Shown here in pieces: positions 19,315 to 27,100 of a stretch of 55,278 nt of DNA. Under the pieces are notes generated by a model. The model was not told where the DNA came from. It saw nothing but the letters and a program-made list of their open reading frames with translations, and made no database searches. Made by a program: the position numbers and the translations under genes. The DNA is from an uncultured Curvibacter sp. Lineage in GTDB: Bacteria; Pseudomonadota; Gammaproteobacteria; Burkholderiales; Burkholderiaceae_C. Positions within the stretch are counted from its first letter, which is position 1. Each line of letters begins with the position of its first letter. The stretch covers positions 1 through 55,278 of the forward strand of contig CAIKMN010000015.1 in NCBI GenBank assembly GCA_903828535.1, read 5' to 3'.

Positions 19315-19938
19315 ATGCTTTCGGCCCATCAACTGTCCTGTCAGCGTGGCACCAAACGGCTGTTTCAGGGCCTGAATTTCGGCCTTCCTTCTGGACATTG
19401 GATTCAGGTCAAAGGCCCCAATGGAGCCGGCAAAACCAGCTTGCTCCGAATTCTGTGTGGCCTCTCCAGCCCCACCCTGGGCGAGGTGCTCTGGCAAGGC
19501 CAAAACACCCAATCGACTCGCTCGGCGTTCAATGCCGAGTTGCATTACCAAGGCCACGGCCTGGCCCTCAAAGAAGAACTCAGCGCGACAGAAAACTTGC
19601 AATCGGGTGCCGCTTTGCGGGGTCTTACGGTGTCGCCTGAAGCGGTGCAAGCCGCCTTGTTCAAAGTGGGTTTAAAGGGGCGTTCGCAACTGCCGGTGAA
19701 GGTCTTGTCGCAAGGTCAAAAACGCCGCGTTACCTTGGCTGGTTTGGTCTTGAGTTCAGCCCCTTTGTGGATTTTGGACGAGCCCTTTGCCGCCTTGGAT
19801 GTGGCAGCGCAAAGCAGCTTGCAAGGCATCTTGGACCAGCATCTGGCGCAAGGGGGGTTCTTGGTGTTCACCAGCCACCAGCCGATTGAACTGCAAGCGC
19901 CCGGCGAAGTCCTCGACTTGGGGGTTTTTGCTGCATGA
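19315..19938 (+). CDS. ccmA: Heme exporter ATP-binding protein CcmA
   Basis: ATPase of the CcmABCD complex, which releases holo-CcmE during cytochrome c maturation. It has 207 residues. Walker A GPNGAGKT is at 34-41, the ABC signature is LSQGQKRR, and Walker B is LWILDEPFAALD. ATG 19315 (MLSAHQLSCQRG) fits family N-termini; the open frame extends upstream over the hemC start but without support. An extended -10-like TGGTATCAT ends 5 bp before this ATG. The stop overlaps ccmB by ATGA. Confidence 0.93.
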   Translation: MLSAHQLSCQRGTKRLFQGLNFGLPSGHWIQVKGPNGAGKTSLLRILCGLSSPTLGEVLWQGQNTQSTRSAFNAELHYQGHGLALKEELSATENLQSGAALRGLTVSPEAVQAALFKVGLKGRSQLPVKVLSQGQKRRVTLAGLVLSSAPLWILDEPFAALDVAAQSSLQGILDQHLAQGGFLVFTSHQPIELQAPGEVLDLGVFAA

Positions 19939-20663
19939 ACACGACCGCTCCCCGCTCAGCGCCCCCCGCGCCTTCCATGAGCCCAATGAGACAAATGGGC
20001 CAAACCCTTTGGGCTTTGCTGACGCGCGACTTGAAAGTGGCTGCCCGGCGACAGAGCGATTTGGCGACCGTGGTTTTCTTCTTTGGCGTCGTGGCCGCCT
20101 TGTTCCCCTTGGCCATTGGCCCTGAAATGGGCACCTTGCGTTTGATCGGCCCTGGCATCTTGTGGGTGGCGGCATTGCTCGCCGCCATGCTGTCGATGGG
20201 GCGCTTGTTCTCGGCTGATTACGCCGACGGCAGTTTGGAGCAGTTGTTGCTCTCTGCCACGCCCTTGCCGTTTTTGGTGGCGGCCAAAATCGCGGCGCAT
20301 TGGCTGTTGTCCGGTTTGCCTTTGGTGATTTTGTCGCCTTTGTTGGCGCTGCAGTTTGACTTGCCTGGGGACGCGGTGAAAATCCTGATGCTGACTTTGT
20401 TCGTCGGCACCTTGAGCTTGTCTTTGATGGGTGCAGTGGGCGCGGCCTTGACCTTGGGCTTGCGCAGCAGCGAACTGCTGTTGTCGCTTTTGGTGTTGCC
20501 GCTTTATATTCCCACCTTGGTCTTTGGTGCGGGGGCCGTGCAGGCCGAAATGAGCGGCCTGGGGGCGCAAGGGCATGTGTCTTTGCTCATGGCGGTGTTG
20601 ATGTTGGCCCTCTTTTTGTGTCCTTGGGCGGCTTCGTCTGCCCTCAAAATTGCCTTGGAATAA
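19935..20663 (+). CDS. ccmB: Heme exporter protein CcmB
   Basis: Membrane subunit of the CcmABCD ABC complex in system I cytochrome c maturation. It has 242 residues with about six hydrophobic segments and family-typical stretches such as RDLKVAARRQSDLATVVFFF and FSADYADGSLEQLLL. The N-terminus has about 20 extra polar residues before the conserved part. It overlaps ccmA by 4 bp and is followed by ccmC after 12 bp. Confidence 0.93.
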   Translation: MNTTAPRSAPPAPSMSPMRQMGQTLWALLTRDLKVAARRQSDLATVVFFFGVVAALFPLAIGPEMGTLRLIGPGILWVAALLAAMLSMGRLFSADYADGSLEQLLLSATPLPFLVAAKIAAHWLLSGLPLVILSPLLALQFDLPGDAVKILMLTLFVGTLSLSLMGAVGAALTLGLRSSELLLSLLVLPLYIPTLVFGAGAVQAEMSGLGAQGHVSLLMAVLMLALFLCPWAASSALKIALE

Positions 20664-20675
20664 CTTGGAATAAAC

Positions 20676-21461
20676 ATGGTTTTGCCTTGGTTTCAATATG
20701 CGGCGCCGCAACGGTTTTATGGCCTGGCGGGGCGGCTCTATCCGTTTTGTTTTGTGCTCGCGGCCTTGCTCAGTGTGGTGGGTTTGTACATGGGGTTTTT
20801 TGTCGCCCCGACCGACGCCCAGCAAGGCGAGGCCTACCGCATCATCTTCATCCACGTGCCCGCCTCTTGGATGTCCATGGTCATTTATTGCGCCATGGCC
20901 TTTTGGTCGGCCTTGGGTTTGGGTTTCAAAACCCGAATTTCGGGTCTGATGGCCCAAGCCTTGGCCCCCACCGGTGCGCTGTTTTGCTTTTTGTCTTTGT
21001 GGACTGGCGCGCTGTGGGGCAAGCCCATGTGGGGCACTTGGTGGGTTTGGGACGCGCGGCTGACCTCGGAGTTGATTTTGTTGTTTTTGTACGCCGGCTA
21101 CATGGCCCTGACCCGGGCCATCGACGACCCGCAGCGCCGCGACCAAGCGGGTGCCTTGGTGGCCTTGGTCGGCGTCATCAATGTGCCGATCATTTATTTT
21201 TCGGTCAAATGGTGGAACACCCTGCATCAGGGCGCCAGCGTCTCCATGACCCAAGCCCCGCGCATGGCGCACACCATGTTGTGGGCGATGTTGCTGGTGA
21301 CCTTGGGCTGCTGGGCGTATGCCGTGGGGATGGCCTTGTACCGCGTGCGTGGCTTGATTTTGCAACGCGAGCACGACACCGCCTGGGTACAGGCGCTCGC
21401 CCAGTCACAGGCCGGGTCATTGAATCAAGGCGATCCGGCTGAATCAGGAGCAGGCACATGA
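20676..21461 (+). CDS. ccmC: Heme transporter CcmC
   Basis: Inner membrane protein that presents heme on the periplasmic side to CcmE. It has 261 residues with six predicted membrane spans. The tryptophan-rich heme-handling WWD motif is WGTWWVWDARLTSELILL, and two conserved histidines occur in FIHVPASWMSM and in the TLHQGASV loop. The last 25 residues are polar. The stop overlaps the start of ccmD. Confidence 0.95.
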   Translation: MVLPWFQYAAPQRFYGLAGRLYPFCFVLAALLSVVGLYMGFFVAPTDAQQGEAYRIIFIHVPASWMSMVIYCAMAFWSALGLGFKTRISGLMAQALAPTGALFCFLSLWTGALWGKPMWGTWWVWDARLTSELILLFLYAGYMALTRAIDDPQRRDQAGALVALVGVINVPIIYFSVKWWNTLHQGASVSMTQAPRMAHTMLWAMLLVTLGCWAYAVGMALYRVRGLILQREHDTAWVQALAQSQAGSLNQGDPAESGAGT

Positions 21462-21634
21462 ACTGGGCTAATTCAGAGGCATTTTGGGCCATGGGGGGCT
21501 ACGGCCTCTATGTTTGGGGCAGTTTTGGTGTGGTGGCCATCGGCTTGGCGGCTGAGGTGCTGATGGCCCGTCGTGCGAGCCGTCAAATTTGGCGAAATTT
21601 GCGAGACGAAGTCAGCGACAATCAAGCCCCATGA
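21458..21634 (+). CDS. ccmD: Heme exporter protein CcmD (58 aa)
   Basis: Small single-span membrane protein of the CcmABCD complex. The ORF runs from ATG 21458 to TGA 21632-21634 and encodes 58 residues starting MNWANSEAFWAMGGYGLYVW. One hydrophobic helix (about residues 14-36) is followed by a basic tail (ARRASRQIWRNLRDE), as in known CcmD proteins. It overlaps ccmC at its start and ccmE by ATGA at its end, which supports translation. CcmD is poorly conserved, so identity rests on size, topology and position. Confidence 0.88.
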   Translation: MNWANSEAFWAMGGYGLYVWGSFGVVAIGLAAEVLMARRASRQIWRNLRDEVSDNQAP

Positions 21635-22083
21635 AACCCCGTCATCAACGTCTGTTGTTCATTGGCATTGGGCTGTTGGCGCTGGCCGCGGCGGCTTACT
21701 TTGTTTTGAACGCTTTTCAAAGCAATCTGGTGTTCTTCTTTACGCCCAGCCAAATCGAGTCGGGCGACGCCCCCAAGGGCCATGTCTTTCGCGTCGGTGG
21801 CATGGTCAAAGAAGGCAGCTTGCAGCGTCAGGGCATGCAGGTGTCTTTTGTGGTGACCGATACGCGCCACGACGCCTTGGTGGTCTACGAAGGGTTGCTG
21901 CCCGATTTGTTCAAAGAAGGCCGCGGCGTGGTGGCACAAGGGCAACTCAATGCCAATGGCCAGTTCGTCGCTTCCGAAGTCTTGGCCAAACACGACGAAA
22001 ACTACATGCCCCCCGAAGCCAAACAGGCTTTGGACGATGCGGCTGCTAAAAAGTTGGCGGGTAAGCTGGCCAACTCCCCTTGA
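21631..22083 (+). CDS. ccmE: Cytochrome c maturation heme chaperone CcmE
   Basis: Periplasmic heme chaperone anchored by one N-terminal helix. It has 150 residues from ATG 21631, which overlaps the ccmD stop. The helix covers residues 8-27; the OB-fold domain includes FRVGGMVKEGSL and VSFVVTDTRHDALVVYEGLLPDLF. The covalent heme-binding histidine is His121 in LAKHDENYMPPE, with the conserved Tyr125. The open frame extends upstream into ccmD, but the shorter start matches the family. Confidence 0.95.
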   Translation: MKPRHQRLLFIGIGLLALAAAAYFVLNAFQSNLVFFFTPSQIESGDAPKGHVFRVGGMVKEGSLQRQGMQVSFVVTDTRHDALVVYEGLLPDLFKEGRGVVAQGQLNANGQFVASEVLAKHDENYMPPEAKQALDDAAAKKLAGKLANSP

Positions 22084-22095
22084 AAGATCATTTTT

Positions 22096-24039
22096 ATGTG
22101 GGTTGAACTCGGGCATTTTTGTTTGATTCTGGCGCTGGGCGTTTCCTTGATTCAGGCCGTCTTGCCGCTGCTGGGTACCTTCAAACCCCACTCGAAATTC
22201 GCCCTTTGGCAAGCGCTGGCCCGGCCGGCTGCGGTGTTGGTTTTTGTGTTGGTCAGCTTGTCCTTTGCGACCTTGGCGGGCGCTTTTTTGGGCAACGACT
22301 TCTCGGTGCGCTATGTGTCCGAGCATTCCAATTCCATGTTGCCTGCGCACTACCAATTTGCAGCTGTCTGGGGTGGCCACGAAGGCTCCTTGTTGCTGTG
22401 GGTGGAAATTTTGAGCCTCTGGGGTTTGTCTGTGGCCGTATTTTCCAAACAACTGCCCTTGTCCATGGTGGCGCGGGTGTTGTCGGTGTTGGGCTGGGTG
22501 GCGATTGGCTTTTTGTTGTTCATCTTGACCACCTCCAACCCCTTTGAGCGTTTGGTGCCTGCCTTGCAAGAGGGCAAAGACTTGAACCCTTTGCTGCAAG
22601 ACCCGGCCTTGGTGATTCACCCGCCCATGCTCTACATGGGCTATGTGGGCTTTTCAGTGGCCTTCGCATTCGCCATCGCGGCCTTGTTGTCGGGCCGTCT
22701 TGATGTGGCCTGGGCACGCTGGTCGAGGCCCTGGACTTTGGTGGCTTGGGTCTTCATGTCCTTCGGCATTGGCCTTGGTTCTTGGTGGGCTTACAACGTC
22801 TTGGGCTGGGGCGGATGGTGGTTTTGGGACCCCGTCGAGAACGCCTCTCTTTTGCCTTGGTTGTGCGGCACGGCGTTGTTGCATTCGCTGATGATGACGG
22901 AGAAGCGCGGTGGCTTCAAAGCCTGGACGGTGCTGCTGGCGATTGCTGCTTTTTCTTTGTCCTTGCTCGGTACTTTCTTGGTCCGCTCGGGCGTCCTCAA
23001 TTCGGTGCACGCCTTTGCTTCGGACCCCAAGCGCGGGGTCTTTATTTTGGTCTTCTTGGCGCTGGTGGTCGGCACTTCGTTGACGCTGTTTGCTTGGCGG
23101 GCGCCCAAGTTAAAGGCTGCCCCCGGCGCGCCCGTGTTGCGCGAAACCTTGTTGCTGTTGAACAGCGTTTTCTTGGTCGTGGCCTGTGCGGCGGTGCTGT
23201 TGGGCACGGTTTACCCGATGGTGATTGATGCCTTGAATTTGGGCAAATTGTCTGTGGGGGCGCCTTACTTCAACTTGGTTTTTGTGCCGTTGATGGTGCC
23301 TATTTTGGTCTTGTTGGTGCCCGGCGTCGTCTCCACTTGGAAGGACACCGATGGCTTCAATGTCTTGCGCCGGCTCTGGCCCATGGCGTTGTTGAGCTTG
23401 ACGGTCGGTCTCTTGGTCCCCGCTTGGATGGGGCACGCTTTGGCTGTTTCCCTTTGGTCTCCCGGGGTCACCATGGGCGTGGCGTTGGCGACTTGGGTGG
23501 CCGCTGGCACCTTGCAACATTTGTTGCCGCGTTGGTTGGCGCCTGGTCGCGTGTCGATGGGCTTTGTGGGCATGCACTTGGCGCATTTGGGCTTGGCTGT
23601 GTTGGTGCTGGGAGTGACCTTGGTCAAGGGCTACGAGGTCGAGCGCGACGTCAGCATGAACCTGGGTGATACGCTGAATTTGCAAACCTACCGTTTTGTT
23701 CTGGACGGTGTACAAGAAGTGCCTGGCCCCAATTACGCCGCCAAACGCGCCGATGTATCGGTGTTCCAAGGGGAACAAAAATTGACGGTGTTGCACCCCG
23801 AAAAACGCCGTTATTTTTCCAGCCCCATGCCCATGACGCAAGCCGCCATTGACGTCTCCCCGTGGCGCGACTTGTATGTGTCTTTGGGCGAGCCCATGAA
23901 CAAAGAGCAAACACAGTGGAGTTTACGGGTCTACAACAAACCCTTTGTGTCTTGGATTTGGGCAGGCGTCCTGCTGATGATGGCGGGCGGCATCGTGGCG
24001 GCGGCCGATAGGCGCTATAGAAAGTCACCGAAAGTCTGA
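22096..24039 (+). CDS. ccmF: Cytochrome c heme lyase subunit CcmF
   Basis: Large polytopic protein that, with CcmH/I, ligates heme to apocytochrome c. It has 647 residues. The WWD domain is WGGWWFWDPVENASLLPWL, and conserved histidine-containing loops are seen in WGGHEGSLLLWVEI and PALVIHPPMLYMGYVG. More than ten hydrophobic segments are present, plus a periplasmic domain near residues 515-600. It is the fifth membrane gene of the operon and lies 12 bp after ccmE. Confidence 0.96.
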   Translation: MWVELGHFCLILALGVSLIQAVLPLLGTFKPHSKFALWQALARPAAVLVFVLVSLSFATLAGAFLGNDFSVRYVSEHSNSMLPAHYQFAAVWGGHEGSLLLWVEILSLWGLSVAVFSKQLPLSMVARVLSVLGWVAIGFLLFILTTSNPFERLVPALQEGKDLNPLLQDPALVIHPPMLYMGYVGFSVAFAFAIAALLSGRLDVAWARWSRPWTLVAWVFMSFGIGLGSWWAYNVLGWGGWWFWDPVENASLLPWLCGTALLHSLMMTEKRGGFKAWTVLLAIAAFSLSLLGTFLVRSGVLNSVHAFASDPKRGVFILVFLALVVGTSLTLFAWRAPKLKAAPGAPVLRETLLLLNSVFLVVACAAVLLGTVYPMVIDALNLGKLSVGAPYFNLVFVPLMVPILVLLVPGVVSTWKDTDGFNVLRRLWPMALLSLTVGLLVPAWMGHALAVSLWSPGVTMGVALATWVAAGTLQHLLPRWLAPGRVSMGFVGMHLAHLGLAVLVLGVTLVKGYEVERDVSMNLGDTLNLQTYRFVLDGVQEVPGPNYAAKRADVSVFQGEQKLTVLHPEKRRYFSSPMPMTQAAIDVSPWRDLYVSLGEPMNKEQTQWSLRVYNKPFVSWIWAGVLLMMAGGIVAAADRRYRKSPKV

Positions 24040-24041
24040 TC

Positions 24042-24662
24042 ATGCGTTTGGCCCTCATTCCTTTGATCGTTTTTTTGGCGCTGGTGGTGTTTTTAGCCGT
24101 CGGCTTGAAGCGCGATCCGCATGAAATTCCCTCGCCTTTGATCGACCACCCCGCACCGGCCTTTGTGTTGGAAACCGTGGCCGCTGACACCCCCCGTTTC
24201 AGCCCTGAGCAAATGAAAGGCCAGGTCTGGCTGCTCAATGTTTGGGCGACCTGGTGCCTGCCTTGCCAGCAAGAGCACCCCATGCTGATGCAATTTGCAC
24301 AGCAGGGCCTGGTGCCTGTGGTGGGCATGAATTACAAAGAAATTCAAACCGACCAAGACGAAGCGGGTCAGTCCCTTCTGCCGGCCACACGCTTGGCGAT
24401 GGCGCGCACCAAAACAGCCGCTTGGTTGAAAAAACACGGCAACCCCTATGCCGTCACCGTGCTGGATGTGGACGGTCGAGTTGGCGTGAACTACGGTGTT
24501 TACGGCGTGCCTGAGAGTTACCTCATAGACAAAGCCGGCGTCATTCGCTACAAGGTGGTGGGCGTCTTAACGCCTGAAATTTTGGCCGAGACCGTCCAGC
24601 CTTTGATTCAGAAGCTGAACAAGGAGCCATTCCCGCAGCAACCGGTGCCCAAAGCAGTATGA
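24042..24662 (+). CDS. ccmG: Thiol:disulfide interchange protein CcmG (DsbE)
   Basis: Membrane-anchored periplasmic thioredoxin that keeps the apocytochrome CXXCH cysteines, or CcmH, reduced. It has 206 residues: an N-terminal anchor helix (residues 1-22), then a thioredoxin fold with active site NVWATWCLPCQQEHP and the cis-proline loop GVYGVPESYLIDKAG, both typical of DsbE. It starts 2 bp after ccmF and overlaps ccmH by ATGA. Confidence 0.95.
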   Translation: MRLALIPLIVFLALVVFLAVGLKRDPHEIPSPLIDHPAPAFVLETVAADTPRFSPEQMKGQVWLLNVWATWCLPCQQEHPMLMQFAQQGLVPVVGMNYKEIQTDQDEAGQSLLPATRLAMARTKTAAWLKKHGNPYAVTVLDVDGRVGVNYGVYGVPESYLIDKAGVIRYKVVGVLTPEILAETVQPLIQKLNKEPFPQQPVPKAV

Positions 24663-25240
24663 CCTTGCATCGACTTTCCCCTGTTTTTCCCAGCGCCACC
24701 GCTTCGCTGAGTTCAGGCGTTTGGGTATTGACGTTTAGATTTGCTGTTGTCTTTGCCCTTTCCTTTGCCCTGGCTTGTCTGGCCTTTTTTGCCACCGGTG
24801 TGCAGGCCAAAGAAGCGGTGCCCTTGGGCGACGCGCCTTGGGTGGAAGCGCGAATGGTGCACATCTCAGAAGAGCTGCGTTGTTTGGTTTGCCAAAACGA
24901 AACCTTGGCCTCATCCCGTGCTGAATTGGCCAAAGATTTGCGCGACGAAGTGCGTGACCTGATTCGACAAGGCAAAACAGACCCCGAAATCAAGACCTAT
25001 TTGGTGGCCCGATATGGCGACTTTGTGTTGTACCGCCCCGAAGTCAAGCCCAGCACTTGGGCGCTCTGGTGGGGCCCCGCGGTCATGCTGGGCTTGGGCT
25101 TGATCGCCGCGCTGTGGGCTGTGCGCGCTCGCCGAAAAAACGCTGCCTTTGACTCTGACACTGGGCCACATCCTCCGCAAGTTCTTTTCAGTGCCGAGGC
25201 GCAGAAGCTGGTCGATTCGGTCATGAAAACTCGAGAATGA
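24659..25240 (+). CDS. ccmH: Cytochrome c-type biogenesis protein CcmH
   Basis: Redox-active subunit of the heme ligation complex. It has 193 residues: an N-terminal hydrophobic signal/anchor (residues 24-48), the LRCLVCQNETLASS motif with the reactive cysteine pair, the helical RDLIRQGKTDPEIKTYLVARYGDFVLYRP segment, and a C-terminal membrane helix (WALWWGPAVMLGLGLIAALW). It is the short, single-domain form, with the CcmI part encoded by the next gene. Both ends overlap neighbours by 4 bp. Confidence 0.95.
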   Translation: MTLHRLSPVFPSATASLSSGVWVLTFRFAVVFALSFALACLAFFATGVQAKEAVPLGDAPWVEARMVHISEELRCLVCQNETLASSRAELAKDLRDEVRDLIRQGKTDPEIKTYLVARYGDFVLYRPEVKPSTWALWWGPAVMLGLGLIAALWAVRARRKNAAFDSDTGPHPPQVLFSAEAQKLVDSVMKTRE

Positions 25241-26586
25241 ACATGAATGTCCCCTTGGTTTTTGTCGCGCTGGCGGTTTTATTGACCCTGTCTGTGGTGG
25301 CCGTTTTGGCCCGCTCGCTGTGGCGTGCTGCTGCCCAACTGACCGAAGCCAAGCCGGTGGACGACCAAGCCCAAAGCAGCGCCGCTATCTACAAAGAGGC
25401 CCTGAAAGAGTTGGATGCGGAGCGGGAAGCAGGTCAAATCACCGAATCCGAGTGGGCCCATTCAAGAGATGAAATTGCAAAACGCTTGACGCAAGATTTG
25501 AGCGTCGAATCCCGCTCCATGGCCATGGACCGCCACTTGTTCAAGCGCCTCCAGTGGGGTACGGCTGTGGGCTTGTTGTTGCTGCTGCCTTTGGCCTTTG
25601 GCCTTTACCAAAAACTCGGTGAAACCGATGCCATGGACCCCGATGTCATGGCGCTTTCGCAAGCCGATCATTTGTCGCCCGAGGCCTTGGAGCGCGCTTT
25701 GACCAAGCGCTTGGCCAGCCGGCCAGCCGATGTGGAAGCTTGGGTGGTGTTGGCCCGCGTCCAGCGTGCGCAAGGCCAATTTGAAGCCGCCAGCTACAGC
25801 TTTGATCGGGCCTTTCGTTTGACCCAAGACCCCGTTTTGAACCTAGAACGCCTTGAAGCCACGGCCATGCAGCGAGGCGGTCGATTGAACGGCGGTTCCG
25901 GCGGCTCTGGTGACCCTGTGGTGGGTGACGCCGACGCGATCATCCAAGCGGCATTGGCCGCAGACCCCAACAACAGCCGGGTGTTGTTGCTCTCCGGTCA
26001 AGTGGCCTTTGCCAACGGCGACTTCACTCAGGCGCTGGTGCATTGGCGTCAGTTGCTGGCGCAGTTACCGCCCGAATCGGCTGGCGCCAAAGCCGTAGAA
26101 CAAGCCCTGTCGGCAGCGCAGCAACAAGGCGGGCGTTTGGCCAAAACCACGCCAGGGGCTCAAGCTTCCAATGCCTCTCAATCCCCTCAAGCCGCTCATG
26201 CCAACACGGTGACCTTGAAAGGCCGAGTCGCCTTGGCGCCCCACTTATTAAAACAGGTTGCGCCCCAAGACACGCTCTTCATCACGGCGGTCGAAGTGGG
26301 CGGCCCCCCCATGCCTTTGGCTGTCATCCGGCGGCCCGCCAGTGATTTACTGCAAGCCAAAAATCAGACCCTTGACTTTCTGTTGGACGATGAATCGGCC
26401 ATGAGCCCCCAAGCTTCACTGTCTGCACTTTCGCGCCGATCGGCTGGGGCCCAAGTCTGGGTGCGTGCCCGCATTTCCAAATCGGGTAACCCCATCGCCC
26501 AATCGGGGGATCTCAAGGCCCAATCAGCCCCGTTGAAGCTGGGAACGACCGGCGTTGTGCTGACCCTCAGCGAAGTGGTTCCTTGA
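25237..26586 (+). CDS. ccmI: Cytochrome c-type biogenesis protein CcmI
   Basis: Apocytochrome c chaperone of the heme ligation complex. It has 449 residues: two N-terminal membrane helices (about 5-25 and 103-121) around a cytoplasmic stretch with YKEALKELDAEREAGQITESEW, then a periplasmic TPR region (SPEALERALTKRLASRPADVEAWVVLARVQRAQGQFEAASYSFDRAF) and a C-terminal beta-rich domain (TVTLKGRVALAPHL onward) of the kind found in longer CcmI/CycH proteins. A Gly/Ser-rich insert (GGRLNGGSGGSGD) breaks the TPR array. It ends the ccm operon. Confidence 0.9.
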   Translation: MNMNVPLVFVALAVLLTLSVVAVLARSLWRAAAQLTEAKPVDDQAQSSAAIYKEALKELDAEREAGQITESEWAHSRDEIAKRLTQDLSVESRSMAMDRHLFKRLQWGTAVGLLLLLPLAFGLYQKLGETDAMDPDVMALSQADHLSPEALERALTKRLASRPADVEAWVVLARVQRAQGQFEAASYSFDRAFRLTQDPVLNLERLEATAMQRGGRLNGGSGGSGDPVVGDADAIIQAALAADPNNSRVLLLSGQVAFANGDFTQALVHWRQLLAQLPPESAGAKAVEQALSAAQQQGGRLAKTTPGAQASNASQSPQAAHANTVTLKGRVALAPHLLKQVAPQDTLFITAVEVGGPPMPLAVIRRPASDLLQAKNQTLDFLLDDESAMSPQASLSALSRRSAGAQVWVRARISKSGNPIAQSGDLKAQSAPLKLGTTGVVLTLSEVVP

Positions 26587-26634
26587 TTTCCTCGGCCAAA
26601 TGGGGGGAGTCAAGGCGGTCTTTGCTGCTGTCAG

Positions 26635-26662
26635 TTTCAATTAATCTTAGTTTCGCTAAAAT
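26635..26662 (+). promoter_or_regulatory. Candidate promoter of the HiPIP gene
   Basis: TTTCAA (26635-26640), 16-bp spacer, TAAAAT (26657-26662), about 50 bp before the HiPIP start. The -10 is good and the -35 is weak. It would uncouple HiPIP from the upstream ccm operon. Confidence 0.35.
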
Positions 26663-26712
26663 TCCAGCCAATGCCCCGATTTCACTTTAACTACGCTTTG
26701 AAAGAGACTTCC

Positions 26713-27003
26713 ATGAAAACCACCCGCCGTACCTTCGTTATTCAATCCGTTTTGGGCGCTGGCGCTTTGGCGTCGATGGGCGCGGCCCAAGCCGCCATGG
26801 TCGACGAAAAAGACCCCCAAGCCACGGCTTTGAGTTACGTGGCTGACGCCAGCAAGTCGACCAAGGCCAAGCCTGGCCAAGCTTGCGAACATTGCGCCCT
26901 GTTCCAAGGCAAGGCGGGCGATGCCGCCGGTGCTTGCGCTTTGTTTGCTGGCAAGCAAGTGGCTGCCAAGGGCTGGTGCTCGGCTTTCGCTAAGAAGGCC
27001 TAA
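26713..27003 (+). CDS. High-potential iron-sulfur protein (HiPIP), Tat-exported
   Basis: Small periplasmic electron carrier with one [4Fe-4S] cluster that cycles between the 2+ and 3+ states. It has 96 residues from ATG 26713. The N-terminus has a twin-arginine signal (TTRRTFVIQ followed by a hydrophobic stretch and AQA), as expected for a protein folded with its cluster before export. Four cysteines at 58, 61, 75 and 89 (CX2C-X13-C-X13-C) match HiPIP spacing, with the usual aromatic/Gly context at KGWCSAF. HiPIPs commonly link bc1 complexes to oxidases or reaction centres. A terminator follows. Confidence 0.93.
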   Translation: MKTTRRTFVIQSVLGAGALASMGAAQAAMVDEKDPQATALSYVADASKSTKAKPGQACEHCALFQGKAGDAAGACALFAGKQVAAKGWCSAFAKKA

Positions 27004-27032
27004 GCTTTCTCCTTGTTGGACAGACCGACGTC

Positions 27033-27059
27033 AAAAAGCCGCCGACAGGCGGCTTTTTT
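27033..27059 (+). terminator. Rho-independent terminator after HiPIP
   Basis: GCCGCC (27038-27043), loop GACA, GGCGGC (27048-27053), flanked by five As before and six Ts after. It lies about 30 bp after the HiPIP stop. The flanking As make it potentially bidirectional, but only the plus-strand gene ends here. Confidence 0.88.
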
Positions 27060-27100
27060 GTGGGCTCTAAAATCGTCCTTTGACTTGGGAGTAAGCGATC

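Noticed and set aside
19956-21374. 472-codon minus-strand ORF opposite ccmB/ccmC
   Set aside because: Gln/His/Gly-rich composition typical of an antisense shadow of membrane protein genes; ccmB and ccmC on the other strand are certain.
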